Shown piece after piece: positions 8,536 to 17,317 of a DNA stretch of 64,000 nt (positions within the stretch are counted from its first letter, which is position 1; every line of letters begins with the position of its first letter). Both the position numbers and the translations under genes were made by a program. The notes beneath the pieces were generated by a model. It was not told the origin of the DNA and made no database searches. It saw only the letters and a program-made list of their open reading frames with translations. Origin of the DNA: Taibaiella helva (GTDB taxonomy: Bacteria > Bacteroidota > Bacteroidia > Chitinophagales > Chitinophagaceae); contig NZ_QUZZ01000003.1 in NCBI RefSeq assembly GCF_003545695.1, positions 1 through 64,000 of the forward strand. The letters are read 5' to 3'.

Positions 8536-9981
8536 TTAGTTACCCAGGCCGGTGATCTTGAACACGAAGTAGATGATGGCGGCCATGAGCGCGCTCACAG
8601 GGATGGTAATGATCCAGGCCCAGAGCAGGTTGATGGTTACGCCCCAGCGTACTGCGGAAAGCCTTTTGGTGGCGCCTACACCGATGATGGAGCCGGTAAT
8701 GGTGTGCGTCGTGCTCACCGGTATCTTCAGCATTTCGGTAATGAACAGGGTAAGCGCACCGGCTGTCTCGGCAGCAACACCTTCAAAGGGCGTTACCTTG
8801 GTGATGCGGGTACCCATAGTCTTGATGATCTTCCAGCCGCCGCTCATGGTACCCAGCGCGATCACGGTATAGCAGGCCAGCGGTACCCACCATTCCATAT
8901 GGTCGAGGTGATACCGGGCGGGATCGAAAGCGATAAGCGCCGCCATAATGATACCCATTACTTTCTGGGAGTCGTTGCCGCCGTGGCCGATGCTGAATGC
9001 CGCGGAAGAAACCAGCTGCATCCGCTTGAACCAGCGCTCGGACTGTGCGTAGTTGAGGTTGCTGAGGAAGAGCGTGAACAGGCTCATTACAGTAAGAATA
9101 AAGCACATCAGCACCCATTTGAAATTCTCTCCATAAAAAATGACGTTCAGAAACCTGGCATCGAAGCGCGGACGGTTAATACCGCTGATGGTCTTTACCT
9201 CATCCTTACGCATCACTTCCAAAGTTACGGGCTGATCGTTCCGGAAGCCGGAAAAGGCTTTGACTACAGCCTCTTTATCGTTTACAGGCGCCTGGTTGAT
9301 CTTAAGGATCACATCCTTATCGCGGAGTCCCATTTTATAGGCATTGGTATTGCTGCCTGCAATGCCTTTGACGGCAGTACCCTGCTCGGTTTTCTCAAAA
9401 CCTTTGATACCGGCTATTTTGGTCGCATCGGTCTCGATCATCTTGGAAAGGAAGACCACTACTCCCAGGATCACCAGGAAAGAAATGATTTTGGGGCCAA
9501 AGCTTTTTCTGAAGGAATTGAGGAACCAGATGGAAATAATAAAGGCGACCAGCATACCGATAACAGGCGCCAGGAAGATAAAGGAAACAATAGTAAGGAT
9601 GGTGGGCGTATCGATAGAGCTAAAGCCGGCATGCGCGATAGCCGCACCCGCAAAGCCGCCGATAAGCGTATGCGAAGAGCTGGACGGAATACCGAACCAC
9701 CAGGTGATCAGGTTCCAGGTAATGGCCGCCACCAGCCCTGCGAGGATCACCGGCAAGGTGATGAACTCCTTATGTACGGTCTTTGCGATCGTATTGGCCA
9801 CGCCATGATCGGTAAAGATGAAGTAGGCGACAAAGTTGAAAAGCGCCGCCCACAGCACCGCCTGGAAGGGCGTCAGCACTTTGGTCGATACTACGGTGGC
9901 GATCGCATTGGCGGCATCGTGGAAGCCATTGATGTAATCAAATACAAGCGCCAGTATGATAATGATGATTAATAAAGTCAT
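8536..9981 (-). CDS. pitA: PiT-family inorganic phosphate transporter with inserted PDZ domain
   Basis: This inner-membrane symporter of 481 residues takes up phosphate. Both family signatures are present: FHDAANAIA (about 20-28) and GHGGNDSQK (332-340). The central loop is abnormal. After a membrane segment at about 164-181 there is a PDZ-like domain (about 198-267, with AYKMGLRDKDVILKINQ), then another membrane segment (about 287-306), and only then the usual second half. The PDZ domain is therefore probably periplasmic. Ordinary PiT proteins have a plain cytosolic loop here. It is co-transcribed with the DUF47 gene upstream (87 bp gap), a pairing commonly seen for low-affinity phosphate uptake. 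Confidence 0.93.
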   Translation of the reverse strand: MTLLIIIIILALVFDYINGFHDAANAIATVVSTKVLTPFQAVLWAALFNFVAYFIFTDHGVANTIAKTVHKEFITLPVILAGLVAAITWNLITWWFGIPSSSSHTLIGGFAGAAIAHAGFSSIDTPTILTIVSFIFLAPVIGMLVAFIISIWFLNSFRKSFGPKIISFLVILGVVVFLSKMIETDATKIAGIKGFEKTEQGTAVKGIAGSNTNAYKMGLRDKDVILKINQAPVNDKEAVVKAFSGFRNDQPVTLEVMRKDEVKTISGINRPRFDARFLNVIFYGENFKWVLMCFILTVMSLFTLFLSNLNYAQSERWFKRMQLVSSAAFSIGHGGNDSQKVMGIIMAALIAFDPARYHLDHMEWWVPLACYTVIALGTMSGGWKIIKTMGTRITKVTPFEGVAAETAGALTLFITEMLKIPVSTTHTITGSIIGVGATKRLSAVRWGVTINLLWAWIITIPVSALMAAIIYFVFKITGLGN

Positions 9982-10068
9982 AAGAGAAGGCTCTTCATTT
10001 AAAACGCAGCAGGCCGGTCCGCCGGTTGAAGCCGGAGCTTCTTTCCGGGGCAGGGCAGTGCCGGTAAA

Positions 10069-10716
10069 TTAAGCGTATTTGATAATGATGGATTCGATCA
10101 CGTTGGCAGCGTCTTCGCATTTGTCGGTGATGATCTCCATATCCTGGTAGATGTCCTTCAGCTTGACCAGCTCGATGGGATCGGTGCTGGAAGCGAACAT
10201 TTTGATGATCGCATTGTCCAGGAGGTCGTCGGCCTGGTTTTCCAGGCTGTTGATCTGCACACAAGCTTCGGTGATTGCCCGCAGGTTCTTCATGTTGCGC
10301 AGCTCATGCAGGGCTTTGTCCAGCGCGACAATGGCATTTTCGATCACAACGACCATTTCTTTCATGAAGCTGTCGATCTCTTTTACCTGGTAGTTCACCA
10401 TCTTCTTGGAAGAAGCATAAATAAAGTCAGCAACATCGTCGAGGGAAGTGGCGAGGTAGTGAATGTCTTCACGGTCAAACGGCGTGATGAAATTCTGGCC
10501 CAGCTCAACAAATATCTTGTGGGTCAGCTCGTCGTTTTTGTGCTCGGCATCTTCCAGCGCGCGCAGCATCTGGGTCCTCTTGGTCACATCGGTTTGTTCG
10601 ATAGCCGCACGGAAAGCGGCGCCCATCTCTTTCAGGTTGGCTCCTACCTGTTCGAAAATGCTATAGAATACTTTATCCTTGGGGAGAAACAATTTAATGA
10701 AAGAATTCAGACCCAT
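10069..10716 (-). CDS. DUF47 (PhoU-like) phosphate transport regulator
   Basis: This all-helical cytosolic protein of 215 residues is of the DUF47/PhoU-like family, which partners PiT transporters and is thought to control them. Helices rich in Glu, Lys and Asp, with acidic motifs such as DREDIHYLATSLDDVADFI, match the metal-binding helices of PhoU proteins. It is the first gene of a two-gene operon with the PiT transporter. Its own -7 box lies at 10751-10758, facing away from the repeat array that drives the divergent TonB receptor gene. Confidence 0.92.
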   Translation of the reverse strand: MGLNSFIKLFLPKDKVFYSIFEQVGANLKEMGAAFRAAIEQTDVTKRTQMLRALEDAEHKNDELTHKIFVELGQNFITPFDREDIHYLATSLDDVADFIYASSKKMVNYQVKEIDSFMKEMVVVIENAIVALDKALHELRNMKNLRAITEACVQINSLENQADDLLDNAIIKMFASSTDPIELVKLKDIYQDMEIITDKCEDAANVIESIIIKYA

Positions 10717-10750
10717 AATCTATATAAGATTTGATGAAATTGTGTGGGCG

Positions 10751-10758
10751 CAAAATTA
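10751..10758 (-). promoter_or_regulatory. -7 promoter box of the DUF47-pit operon
   Basis: The minus strand reads TAATTTTG, an exact match to TAnnTTTG, 34 bp before the DUF47 start codon. Confidence 0.65.
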
Positions 10759-10819
10759 CTTGTATGTACTAGGAAATGGTAGCTGTCAGCAATACTTAAT
10801 AATTTGATAACCTTGATCC

Positions 10820-10892
10820 TAAGTGATTGGTAATGTTGCGGTAACATTAAGTTTACCTATCCGTAACATTGGCGTAATCCAAGGGTAACATT
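10820..10892 (+). promoter_or_regulatory. Pho-box-like array of seven 7-bp repeats in 11-bp phase
   Basis: Heptamers start at 10820, 10831, 10842, 10853, 10864, 10875 and 10886: TAAGTGA, TAATGTT, TAACATT, TTACCTA, TAACATT, TAATCCA, TAACATT. Each is separated from the next by exactly 4 bp. A 7+4 direct-repeat layout is the architecture bound by PhoB/PhoP response regulators. The last repeat ends 7 bp before the -7 box at 10900, where a -33 element would otherwise sit. That is typical of activator-dependent promoters. The neighbouring PiT/DUF47 genes support a phosphate link. The regulator itself is not in this window. Confidence 0.75.
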
Positions 10893-10899
10893 GGAATTC

Positions 10900-10907
10900 C
10901 AATTTTG
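10900..10907 (+). promoter_or_regulatory. -7 promoter box of the TonB receptor gene
   Basis: CAATTTTG differs from TAnnTTTG only at the first base. It lies 7 bp after the repeat array, the same distance as at 13856. Transcription should start near 10914, which excludes the in-frame ATG at 10891. Confidence 0.6.
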
Positions 10908-10932
10908 CGCACAAATTCTATACTTGATAGTT

Positions 10933-13725
10933 ATGCGTAATTTATTCACGTTATTGCTCTCTTTACTGGTTGCAGGGCAGGTGTTTGCAGGTGGAAAGAT
11001 CCTGGGTACCGTTACCGATGGCGGCTCGTCCGAAACCCTGATCGGTGTATCCGTATCCCTATTCCAGAAGGGAGGTGAAACTCCTATGTCGGGAACCATT
11101 ACCGATATCGACGGTAATTATATTTTTGAGGTAGCCCCCGGCGACTATGAAATCGAAGTACAATATGTAGGTTATCAAACCAAGAGAATAACAGATATCA
11201 ATGTTACTGAAGGCAATACCACCAAAGCTTCCGTAGCCATGAGCGAACCCAAGAACACCCAGCTGGACGAAGTGGTGATCCAGGGTACCGTGAAAAAAGA
11301 AACCGTGAATGCGCTCTACACCATGCAGAAAAATGCAGTGGCTGTATCCGATGGTATCTCTGCCGAGGCCATACGCCGTTCTCCGGACAGGAGCACCGGG
11401 GAAGCGCTGAAGCGTGTGAGCGGTACTACTATCCAGGACAATAAGTTCGTGATCGTACGCGGTCTCAGCGACCGTTACAATACGGCCCTGGTGGACGACG
11501 CCGTGCTGCCCAGCACAGAGCCCAACAGGAAGGCCTTCTCTTTCGACATCATCCCTTCCAGCATGATCGATAATATCATCATCACCAAGGCCGGAACACC
11601 CGATCTGCCCGGCGACTTCGCCGGTGGTGTGATCAATATCCTCTCCAAGGAAGTGCCCGATGACAACTTTACCAATATCTCTATCGGTACAGGCTTCAAC
11701 ACTGCTTCTACTTTCAAGACATTTAAATCGGGATATCGTACCTCTACCGATTTCCTGGGCTTCGACAACGGCGACCGCCAGCTGCCCAAGAGCTTCCCTT
11801 CGCAGAAATCGATAGCCGGTAAGAACCTGACGCCCGAGCAATCGGTATCTTACCTGAAGATGCTGAACAACGACTTCTCTACCAAAGAGCATACAGCGCT
11901 GCCGGCAATGAACCTGCAGGCTTCGCTGGGCCGTGTGTTTAACCTGAAAGGTAATTCCCGTTTCGGCGTTACTGCTGCAGTTACTTATAACCACAGCGAG
12001 AACATCAAGCCCGAGCTGCTGCGCCAGTACGATAACTACGATTACAAAGACAATATCTACAACTATTCTACCAACCTGGGCGCCCTGCTGAATCTGGGCT
12101 ATTATACCGGTAAAAGCAAGATCAACCTGAAGACCTTCTACAACCGTATCTTCGACGACAACTATCTCGAGCGTGAAGGTGTAAACGCGGGTTCTTCCCA
12201 GAACGTTAAGTACTATGCCTACGACCTGATCCAGAAATCCCTGTTCAAAACCACCCTGAGCGGCGACCACCAGATTGGTGGCAAGCAAGGTAAGCTGAAC
12301 TGGTTGCTGTCTTACAACTACATTACCAATAACCAGCCCGATCAGCGTAAAGTAGCCTATACGCAATCCGAAGGTACCACCGAGCCTTTCATGGCGCAGC
12401 TGTACTCCCTGGGTAAGGCCAATAACCGCCTGTTCGGCAGCCTGAACGAAACGGTGCTGAATGGTGGTGTGAATTACGCCATGCCGTTCAAATTTCTGAA
12501 CAAAAGCAGCCTGAAGCTTGGCGCTTTCGCTACTTACCGTCACCGCGATTTTGCCAACCGTTACATTGGCGCCCTGATCAATACACAGCAGCCCAACTAC
12601 CTGGATGTGCTGCAGCGCCCGCTGTCTACGCTGTTTGCCAGCGATGTGGTCTCACAGAACTATTATACCCTGGCCGACCTTACCGGCGATGCGGACCAGT
12701 ACAAAGCTAAAGCGATGACTACCGGCGGTTACCTGATGCTGGACAACAAGATTACCGATAAGTTCCGTATCGTTTGGGGCGCTCGCCTGGAATCTTATCA
12801 CATCGACCTGAGCACACCCGAGAAAAAAGAAGTGGACCAGACCTGGACCGACATCCTTCCCTCGGCTAACCTTACTTATGCGCTCAGCGAAAAGAGCAAC
12901 CTCAGGGCTTCTTACTTCAGAAGCGTAGCCCGCCCCGAGCTGCGTGAAATGGCCAATCTCGGCTATTACGATTATGAGTTGTCGGCCCAGATCACCGGTA
13001 ACTCCGGCCTGAAGCGCAGCCAGATCGACAATGCGGATCTGCGCTACGAATGGTACCCCAGGGCTGGTGAGATCATCTCTGTTTCAGTCTTCTATAAGCA
13101 CTTCAACAATACGCTTGAGAACTTTGTATACGGTGACGGCAGCGCTTACGATATCACCACCAAAAATTACAAGTCTGCGCAGAACATCGGCGCCGAGCTG
13201 GAGATCCGCAAGAAGCTGGACTTTATCGCCGATAAAGCCTTACTGCGTAACCTGAGCTTCTACATGAATCTGGCTTACATCAACTCCAAAGTAAATACCG
13301 ATCCTTACTATGTACGGACCAAACTGGTCGACAGCCGTCCGTTAAGCGGGCAATCGCCTTATGTGGTGAACACCAGCCTCGGCTACACTTCTACCGATGG
13401 TAAGCTGAGCCTGAACCTGCTGTACAATCTCATCGGTCAGCGCCTGTACCTTGTTGGCGGCGGCCGCGTAGGTAACGTGTATGAGTCTCCGCGCAACCTG
13501 CTCGACTTCCAGGCCAGCTATGCTGTAAGCAAGCACAGCGAATTCCGCCTGAACATTAAAGATCTGATCAACAATCCCGTTCGTTTTTACTTTGACCAGG
13601 ATAGCGATGAAAAATTCGGAACCGTGGGTTTTGCTGACGGCAAGATCAATCCCGACAAAGATTGGCTGCTGCAACAATATAAGCCTGGCCGTAGCTTCAG
13701 CCTGACTTACAGCTATAAGTTCTAA
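10933..13725 (+). CDS. TonB-dependent receptor, probably phosphate-starvation controlled
   Basis: This outer-membrane receptor has 930 residues from the ATG at 10933. A signal peptide (MRNLFTLLLSLLVAGQVFA) is followed by a carboxypeptidase-regulatory-like sandwich (GKILGTVTDGG onward, about 20-105), a plug (about 120-240, DEVVIQGTV, NKFVIVRGLSDRYNTALVDD) and a 22-strand barrel ending in YSYKF. The promoter region carries seven Pho-box-like repeats. The next plus-strand gene, a lipoprotein, has the same arrangement, so the pair probably imports a phosphorus source such as an organophosphate. The ATG at 10891 is rejected because it precedes the predicted transcription start. Not a SusC, since it lacks the long SusC-type barrel. 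Confidence 0.9.
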   Translation: MRNLFTLLLSLLVAGQVFAGGKILGTVTDGGSSETLIGVSVSLFQKGGETPMSGTITDIDGNYIFEVAPGDYEIEVQYVGYQTKRITDINVTEGNTTKASVAMSEPKNTQLDEVVIQGTVKKETVNALYTMQKNAVAVSDGISAEAIRRSPDRSTGEALKRVSGTTIQDNKFVIVRGLSDRYNTALVDDAVLPSTEPNRKAFSFDIIPSSMIDNIIITKAGTPDLPGDFAGGVINILSKEVPDDNFTNISIGTGFNTASTFKTFKSGYRTSTDFLGFDNGDRQLPKSFPSQKSIAGKNLTPEQSVSYLKMLNNDFSTKEHTALPAMNLQASLGRVFNLKGNSRFGVTAAVTYNHSENIKPELLRQYDNYDYKDNIYNYSTNLGALLNLGYYTGKSKINLKTFYNRIFDDNYLEREGVNAGSSQNVKYYAYDLIQKSLFKTTLSGDHQIGGKQGKLNWLLSYNYITNNQPDQRKVAYTQSEGTTEPFMAQLYSLGKANNRLFGSLNETVLNGGVNYAMPFKFLNKSSLKLGAFATYRHRDFANRYIGALINTQQPNYLDVLQRPLSTLFASDVVSQNYYTLADLTGDADQYKAKAMTTGGYLMLDNKITDKFRIVWGARLESYHIDLSTPEKKEVDQTWTDILPSANLTYALSEKSNLRASYFRSVARPELREMANLGYYDYELSAQITGNSGLKRSQIDNADLRYEWYPRAGEIISVSVFYKHFNNTLENFVYGDGSAYDITTKNYKSAQNIGAELEIRKKLDFIADKALLRNLSFYMNLAYINSKVNTDPYYVRTKLVDSRPLSGQSPYVVNTSLGYTSTDGKLSLNLLYNLIGQRLYLVGGGRVGNVYESPRNLLDFQASYAVSKHSEFRLNIKDLINNPVRFYFDQDSDEKFGTVGFADGKINPDKDWLLQQYKPGRSFSLTYSYKF

Positions 13726-13750
13726 AATAAAGCAAACAAGCACACAGAGA

Positions 13751-13778
13751 AAGCGGCCCCGGGGAGGGCCGCTTTTTA
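13751..13778 (+). terminator. terminator of the TonB receptor gene
   Basis: A 9-bp stem (AAGCGGCCC 13751-13759 with GGGCCGCTT 13766-13774) runs into a T tract. It separates the receptor gene from the lipoprotein gene, which then has its own repeat-driven promoter. Confidence 0.9.
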
Positions 13779-13808
13779 TATTGCCTTACTGTTAAAGGAT
13801 TTCAAAGT

Positions 13809-13863
13809 TTACAAAGGCATAATGTTGGCGTAACATTCCGGTTACATCGTCCGGATACTTTTG
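13809..13863 (+). promoter_or_regulatory. second Pho-box-like array plus -7 box
   Basis: Four heptamers lie at 13809 (TTACAAA), 13820 (TAATGTT), 13831 (TAACATT) and 13842 (TTACATC), each 11 bp from the next. The last ends at 13848, followed by 7 bp and an exact -7 box TACTTTTG at 13856-13863. Repeat sequence, phase and distance to the -7 box all equal those of the array at 10820-10907, so the two promoters should answer to the same activator. Confidence 0.75.
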
Positions 13864-13895
13864 CGGCAAATAAAACAACAACGAAAACAAAATTT

Positions 13896-15293
13896 ATGAA
13901 AAAGCTTGTATTGCTTGGCTTTAGTGCGCTGGCGCTGTTTTTCGCTTCCTGCAGCAGCAACGATAATAACCCCGATCCGGGTCCTGATCCTTCCAATGTG
14001 ATCACCATTAGCGGCGACATCACGGGCAACCAGACCTGGACTGCTGACAAGAAATATATTCTCAAAGGCTTCGTATATGTAACCAACGGCGCCAACCTGA
14101 CGATCCAGCCCGGTACGGTTATCATGGGTGATAAAGCGTCTAAAGGTACACTGACCGTAACCCGCGGTGGCAAGATCACTGCCGAAGGTACTGTAGACAA
14201 GCCTATCATCTTTACCTCTGCACAGGAAGCCAACGCCCGTCGCGAAGGCGATTGGGGCGGTTTGATCCTGCTGGGTAAAGCACCCGTCAACCCCAGCGGC
14301 GGCGAAGCTAAGATCGAAGGTGGGCTCGTGCCTACCCAAACCGACAAAGAGAAAGATTATATCTGGTTTGGTGGTACCGATGCCAACGATAACTCCGGTA
14401 CCCTGAAATATGTGCGTATCGAGTTTGCCGGTATTGCTTACTCTCCCGATAACGAGATCAACGGTCTGACTATGGGTGGTGTAGGCGCCGGTACCAAGAT
14501 CAGCTATGTACAGGTTTACCGTTCAGGCGATGACGCTTTCGAGTGGTTCGGCGGTACGGTAAACTGCGATCACCTGGTGGCTTCTTACAGCTGGGACGAC
14601 GACTTCGATACCGACAACGGCTTTTCCGGTAATGTACAGTTCGGTGTTGCCCTGCGTGTAAAAACCGTAGCTGATCAGAGCGGTTCCAACGGCTTCGAAT
14701 CTGACAACGATGCCAACGGTTCTAACAACACTCCCCAGACGAAAGCGGTATTCTCTAACATGACTGTAGTGGGACCGATCCAGGGCAAATCTGCCAGCGG
14801 TATCAACAACAACTTCCAGCATGGTGCACAGATCCGTCGTAACTCTTCTATCTCTATCATGAACTCTATCATTATGGGCTTCCCCCTGGCTGGCCTGTAT
14901 ATCGACGATACCAAAGGTACTTTCACTTCCGCCAACGCTGTTGCCGGTACCCTGAAATTTGCGAACAACATTATCGCCGGCTGCCCTGTTAAGCTGAAAG
15001 CTACCGCTCCTTATGACGCCGCTATCGGTGCATGGGTTGCCGCTCAGAACAACCAGCTGCTGGACAGCACCCAGCAGGTAGGTCTGGCAGATCCCTTCAA
15101 GTTCACGCCTGCCCTGTCTTCCCAGGCTGGTCGTCCCAGCTTCCTGCTGACTGCTACCTCTCCTGCGCTTACAGGTGCGAACTTCACCGGTATGCCTTCC
15201 TTCCAGCAAGTACCTTACATCGGCGCCTTCGACGGTTCTGCTGACTGGACTGCCGGTTGGACCACCTGGGATGCTGAGAAAACTGCTTACTAA
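13896..15293 (+). CDS. outer-surface lipoprotein paired with the TonB receptor
   Basis: The lipobox at ALFFASC, followed by a Ser/Asn/Asp/Pro linker, marks this 465-residue protein as a lipoprotein. The body is rich in Gly, Asn and Thr with beta-helix-like text (GTVIMGDKASKGTLTVTRGG, IIFTSAQEANARREGDWGG, and later FANNIIAGC), as in proteins of the right-handed parallel beta-helix type. Homologs in Bacteroidota are usually annotated only as hypothetical or as multidrug transporter, which the sequence does not support. Its promoter copies that of the receptor gene upstream, so it probably acts with that receptor in capturing a phosphorus compound. Confidence 0.8.
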   Translation: MKKLVLLGFSALALFFASCSSNDNNPDPGPDPSNVITISGDITGNQTWTADKKYILKGFVYVTNGANLTIQPGTVIMGDKASKGTLTVTRGGKITAEGTVDKPIIFTSAQEANARREGDWGGLILLGKAPVNPSGGEAKIEGGLVPTQTDKEKDYIWFGGTDANDNSGTLKYVRIEFAGIAYSPDNEINGLTMGGVGAGTKISYVQVYRSGDDAFEWFGGTVNCDHLVASYSWDDDFDTDNGFSGNVQFGVALRVKTVADQSGSNGFESDNDANGSNNTPQTKAVFSNMTVVGPIQGKSASGINNNFQHGAQIRRNSSISIMNSIIMGFPLAGLYIDDTKGTFTSANAVAGTLKFANNIIAGCPVKLKATAPYDAAIGAWVAAQNNQLLDSTQQVGLADPFKFTPALSSQAGRPSFLLTATSPALTGANFTGMPSFQQVPYIGAFDGSADWTAGWTTWDAEKTAY

Positions 15294-15318
15294 GATTTAG
15301 AACAGATCCTTTATGAGA

Positions 15319-15349
15319 GCCCCCGGAGCAATACTCCGGGGGCTTTTTT
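15319..15349 (+). terminator. terminator of the lipoprotein gene
   Basis: A perfect 10-bp stem (GCCCCCGGAG 15319-15328 with CTCCGGGGGC 15334-15343) is followed by six Ts. Confidence 0.95.
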
Positions 15350-15429
15350 CGTTGTATAAGCGGGGCCTGGTCGCCGATTATTCGTACATTAGCCAATCCA
15401 GGGCCGCGATGATTAAACGGGGCCGCTAT

Positions 15430-17280
15430 ATGAAGACAGGAATTGATTTTAAAAGAACAGGCGCAGCTTTGCTGCTGGCCGGCATATTGCTGGCCGGTAC
15501 GCCGCTCCATGCCCAGCGGCCTCCCGGAAAGGAAATTGCGCTGGCGCGCCAGTTCATGAGCGATAAGGATTATGAGAAGGCCATACCGCTGTTCAAAACG
15601 GTATACGAGCAGGCTCCTTTTGACAAGAGCGTATATGATGAGTACCTCGATGCCTTAATGCTGGCTGCCCGTTATGAGGAAGCCGCTTCCCTGGTCGGCT
15701 ACATGAGCAAGATCCGCCGTGAAGACCCGGTGATGCTGCTTGATATGGGCAGGGTGCTGGATGCATCGGGAAAGAAGAAGAAAGCGGAGGAACAGTACGA
15801 TAAGGCGCTGAGCCAGGTAAGCGGGGAAGATTTCCGCACCAGGCAGTTGGCCGATGCCTTTGCCCGCATGGGAAAGAACGACTATGCCATCAAAGTCTAC
15901 GAGCGGGCGCGTACAATGATCCAGAACCCCTATGTGTATGCCACCGAGCTGGGACTGTTGTACAGCAAGGAAGGCAATACGGAAGAGGCGATCAAGGCGA
16001 TGATGGACCAGTTGGTGGTACAACCCAATGTGCTCGATGATGTCAAAAGCGCCCTGCTGCAAATGGTAGGCGAAGATGAGAAGAAAATGGCCGTATTGCA
16101 AAAGCAGCTCAGCAAGCGTATTGCGCAGCAGCCCGACAATCCCTATTGGGCCGAGCTGATGACCTGGATCTATATACAAAAAGGCGACTTCAACGGCGCC
16201 TATGCCCAGATTGTCACTCTGGATAAAAAGCTGAAGGAAGAGGGTGAACGTGTTGTTGCCTTCTGCAAGACCGCGACTGCTGCCGGCCAATACCCGGTTG
16301 CCCTGGAGGGATTTCGCTATGTCATGGGCAAAGACTCCTCAGCACCTATGTACGAAGAAGCCTGGGACGGGAAAATACAAGTGCTTTTACGGCAGCTTGA
16401 GCAGAAAAGGCCTGTGGACAAGCCATTACTTGTTAGCCTGCAGCAGGAATATAAGACCTTTTTTGACGAATACCCGCAATATGTTACTTCCCCGCTGATG
16501 CGCGACTATGCTAAGGTGGAGGCACGCTATGCCTTGCAGGTGGATACCGCGATCGCGCTGCTGGAACGGGCGATCGCTGCGCCCAATGCACGCAGGGATT
16601 TTATCGGCTATTGTAAGCTCGACCTGGGAGACTATTATTTGCTGAAGGAAAAGGTTTGGGATGCAACCCTGCTCTATTCGCAGGTAGACAAATCCTTTAA
16701 AGAAGATCAGCTGGGCGAAGAAGCCCGGTTCCGCAATGCCAAGCTGGCCTATTACCGCGGCGATTTTAAATGGGCCCAAACGCAGCTCTCTGTGCTGAAA
16801 GCCTCTACCAGCGAGCTGATCGCCAATGATGCGCTTTACCTTTCCGTGCTGATCACTGAGAATATTCCGCCAGACAGCAACCTGACACCTTTACTGCGCT
16901 TTGCAGCTGCTGATCAGCTCCTTTTTCAGAATCGGACCCAGGCTTCGGACCAGTTGCTCGACAGCATTGCAACGGCCTTTCCTGAAACAGCCCTGATGGA
17001 CGACATCTATTTGCTACGCTCACGTATCGCAGAGGAGGAAGGCCGCAATAACGACGCCGTTACCTTCCTGGAAAAAATACTGGAAAAATATGGCGACGAT
17101 GTACTGGGTGATGACGCTGCCTACCGGCTGGCCGTACTTTACGAAGAACGGCTGAAGGATAAAGCAAAAGCGCTGCAGTATTACGAGATCCTCATTACCC
17201 GTTATCCCGGTAGTACCTATATCCAGGCCGCCCGGAGCCGCTTCCAGAAGCTGAAGGCCGGGAAAGAGCCCTCCTCCTGA
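15430..17280 (+). CDS. periplasmic tetratricopeptide-repeat protein
   Basis: From the ATG at 15430 the 616-residue protein opens with a signal peptide cleaved after about residue 29 (GTPLHAQ). The rest is helical TPR text: KDYEKAIPLFKTVYEQAPFD, NDYAIKVYERARTMIQNP, and a C-terminal repeat set ending in a YxxIxxRYPGS motif like that of outer-membrane assembly TPR proteins. It probably scaffolds protein interactions in the envelope. The partner is not visible. An earlier in-frame ATG at 15409 is possible, while the frame from 15313 overlaps the upstream terminator. The DUF3108 gene follows within 40 bp, so the two may be co-transcribed. Confidence 0.85.
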   Translation: MKTGIDFKRTGAALLLAGILLAGTPLHAQRPPGKEIALARQFMSDKDYEKAIPLFKTVYEQAPFDKSVYDEYLDALMLAARYEEAASLVGYMSKIRREDPVMLLDMGRVLDASGKKKKAEEQYDKALSQVSGEDFRTRQLADAFARMGKNDYAIKVYERARTMIQNPYVYATELGLLYSKEGNTEEAIKAMMDQLVVQPNVLDDVKSALLQMVGEDEKKMAVLQKQLSKRIAQQPDNPYWAELMTWIYIQKGDFNGAYAQIVTLDKKLKEEGERVVAFCKTATAAGQYPVALEGFRYVMGKDSSAPMYEEAWDGKIQVLLRQLEQKRPVDKPLLVSLQQEYKTFFDEYPQYVTSPLMRDYAKVEARYALQVDTAIALLERAIAAPNARRDFIGYCKLDLGDYYLLKEKVWDATLLYSQVDKSFKEDQLGEEARFRNAKLAYYRGDFKWAQTQLSVLKASTSELIANDALYLSVLITENIPPDSNLTPLLRFAAADQLLFQNRTQASDQLLDSIATAFPETALMDDIYLLRSRIAEEEGRNNDAVTFLEKILEKYGDDVLGDDAAYRLAVLYEERLKDKAKALQYYEILITRYPGSTYIQAARSRFQKLKAGKEPSS

Positions 17281-17317
17281 CCTAAACTATTTACGTCCTC
17301 CATTGTCTAAGACCTAT

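Noticed and set aside
8704-9972. 422-codon plus-strand ORF opposite the PiT gene
   Set aside because: Antisense to PiT, low-complexity polar text, no start signal.
11059-12543. 494-codon minus-strand ORF inside the TonB receptor gene
   Set aside because: Antisense to a clear receptor gene with no family motifs; a shadow of its codon pattern.
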